64,000 nucleotides of DNA from CBDCWT01 sp965223305 (GTDB lineage: Bacteria > Planctomycetota > Planctomycetia > Pirellulales > Pirellulaceae). This document shows positions 63,826 to 64,000 of the stretch, piece after piece. The translations under genes and the position numbers were made by a program. Below the pieces are notes generated by a model, which worked only from the letters and a program-made list of their open reading frames with translations, was not told the DNA's origin and searched no databases. Within the stretch, counting starts at the first letter, position 1; each line of letters starts with the position of its first letter. The stretch is from positions 62,001 through 126,000 of the forward strand of contig CBDCWT010000031.1 in the NCBI GenBank assembly GCA_965223305.1. Reading direction: 5' to 3'.

Positions 63826-64000
63826 CTCCGCGCACCCGCTACAAAATCAGCCGCTGGGCGTTAGCCGGCGTTAGCCCACGGTTTGCCATCCTTCATCACA
63901 CCAGCCGATCCCCTCATCCGGCCTTCGGCCACCTTCTCCCCGGCGGGGAGAAGGGACTTTGGTTACGGTTCAGGCGGGAGCGTGTTGACGCAACACATAA
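63826..64000. repeat. Intergenic repeats (CAGCCGCTGGGCGTTAGCC family)
   Basis: AAATCAGCCGCTGGGCGTTA is followed by a duplicated GCCGGCGTTAGCCCACGGTT. Then comes the hairpin CTTCTCCCCGGCGGGGAGAAG (63932-63952), also a possible terminator-like structure after trpA though no U-run follows. The window ends in this gap. Confidence 0.6.

Noticed and set aside
63932..63952. Rho-independent terminator after trpA
   Set aside because: A GC-rich hairpin is present but no T-run follows, and the same hairpin type recurs as part of the intergenic repeats.

Overview
The window is high-GC bacterial chromosome and most likely comes from a planctomycete, probably Pirellulales. The evidence is a YTV-type cell-wall protein, a giant secreted protein with an LEPR-like N-terminus and a DUF4347 domain, many planctomycete-style secreted TPR, WD40, FG-GAP and HEAT proteins, a MerR/BRCT/TPR fusion, and gene-poor gaps filled with small palindromic repeats. 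No rRNA, tRNA, CRISPR array or complete insertion sequence was seen.

Layout. 1-12078 (minus) is one uninterrupted reading frame of at least 4026 codons, open at the left edge. It holds DUF4347, Ig/PKD-like domains and a long array of near-identical 122-residue repeats. 12.8-22.2 kb holds secreted proteins: an alpha/beta-hydrolase, an FAD oxidoreductase, a TPR-metallopeptidase, and a two-gene redox operon. Its first gene reads through an in-frame TGA in a CxxU position of a thioredoxin-like domain, with a SECIS-like hairpin just downstream. This is a probable selenoprotein carrying a CxxCH motif and PDZ domains, coupled by ATGA overlap to a DsbD-alpha-like protein.

23-33.6 kb is a lasso-peptide biosynthetic locus, the most notable system here. 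A 52-codon precursor gene (26311-26469, minus) has a strong RBS, a leader with WxxPxL and Thr at -2, and a predicted core GGASNGLVEDGKTFPDS. It lies directly upstream of a lasso cyclase (asparagine-synthase-like). The locus also has the PqqD-like RRE protein B1, the B2 protease, an ABC exporter, an HPr-kinase-like kinase that fits the C-terminal Ser of the core, and a PF14907-type nucleotidyltransferase. A divergent PRMT-like methyltransferase with a PqqD-like tail, a second methyltransferase and a CPBP protease are interleaved or adjacent.

34-41 kb holds a polytopic membrane protein, the MerR/BRCT/TPR regulator, the YTV protein, a D-2-hydroxyacid dehydrogenase and a HEAT protein. Genes at 32.4-37.2 kb contain several 1-2 nt frameshifts, which are real decay or assembly errors. 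42-44.9 kb is a coupled class-III aminotransferase and ALDH7-type semialdehyde dehydrogenase pair (lysine/aminoadipate type). 45-64 kb holds WD40 and FG-GAP secreted proteins, a PadR-controlled small operon with a palindromic operator, oligoendopeptidase F, a Gfo/Idh/MocA oxidoreductase, an NRDE/TANGO2 protein, a PA0069-type radical SAM protein, a pterin dehydratase, an HD hydrolase, a TPR protein, a GAF-SpoIIE phosphatase and trpB-trpA.

The gaps carry several repeat families. One is a 174-bp imperfect palindrome present three times, each copy flanked by a 4-bp target duplication (CTAG, CTAG, TTAG), so it behaves like a MITE.
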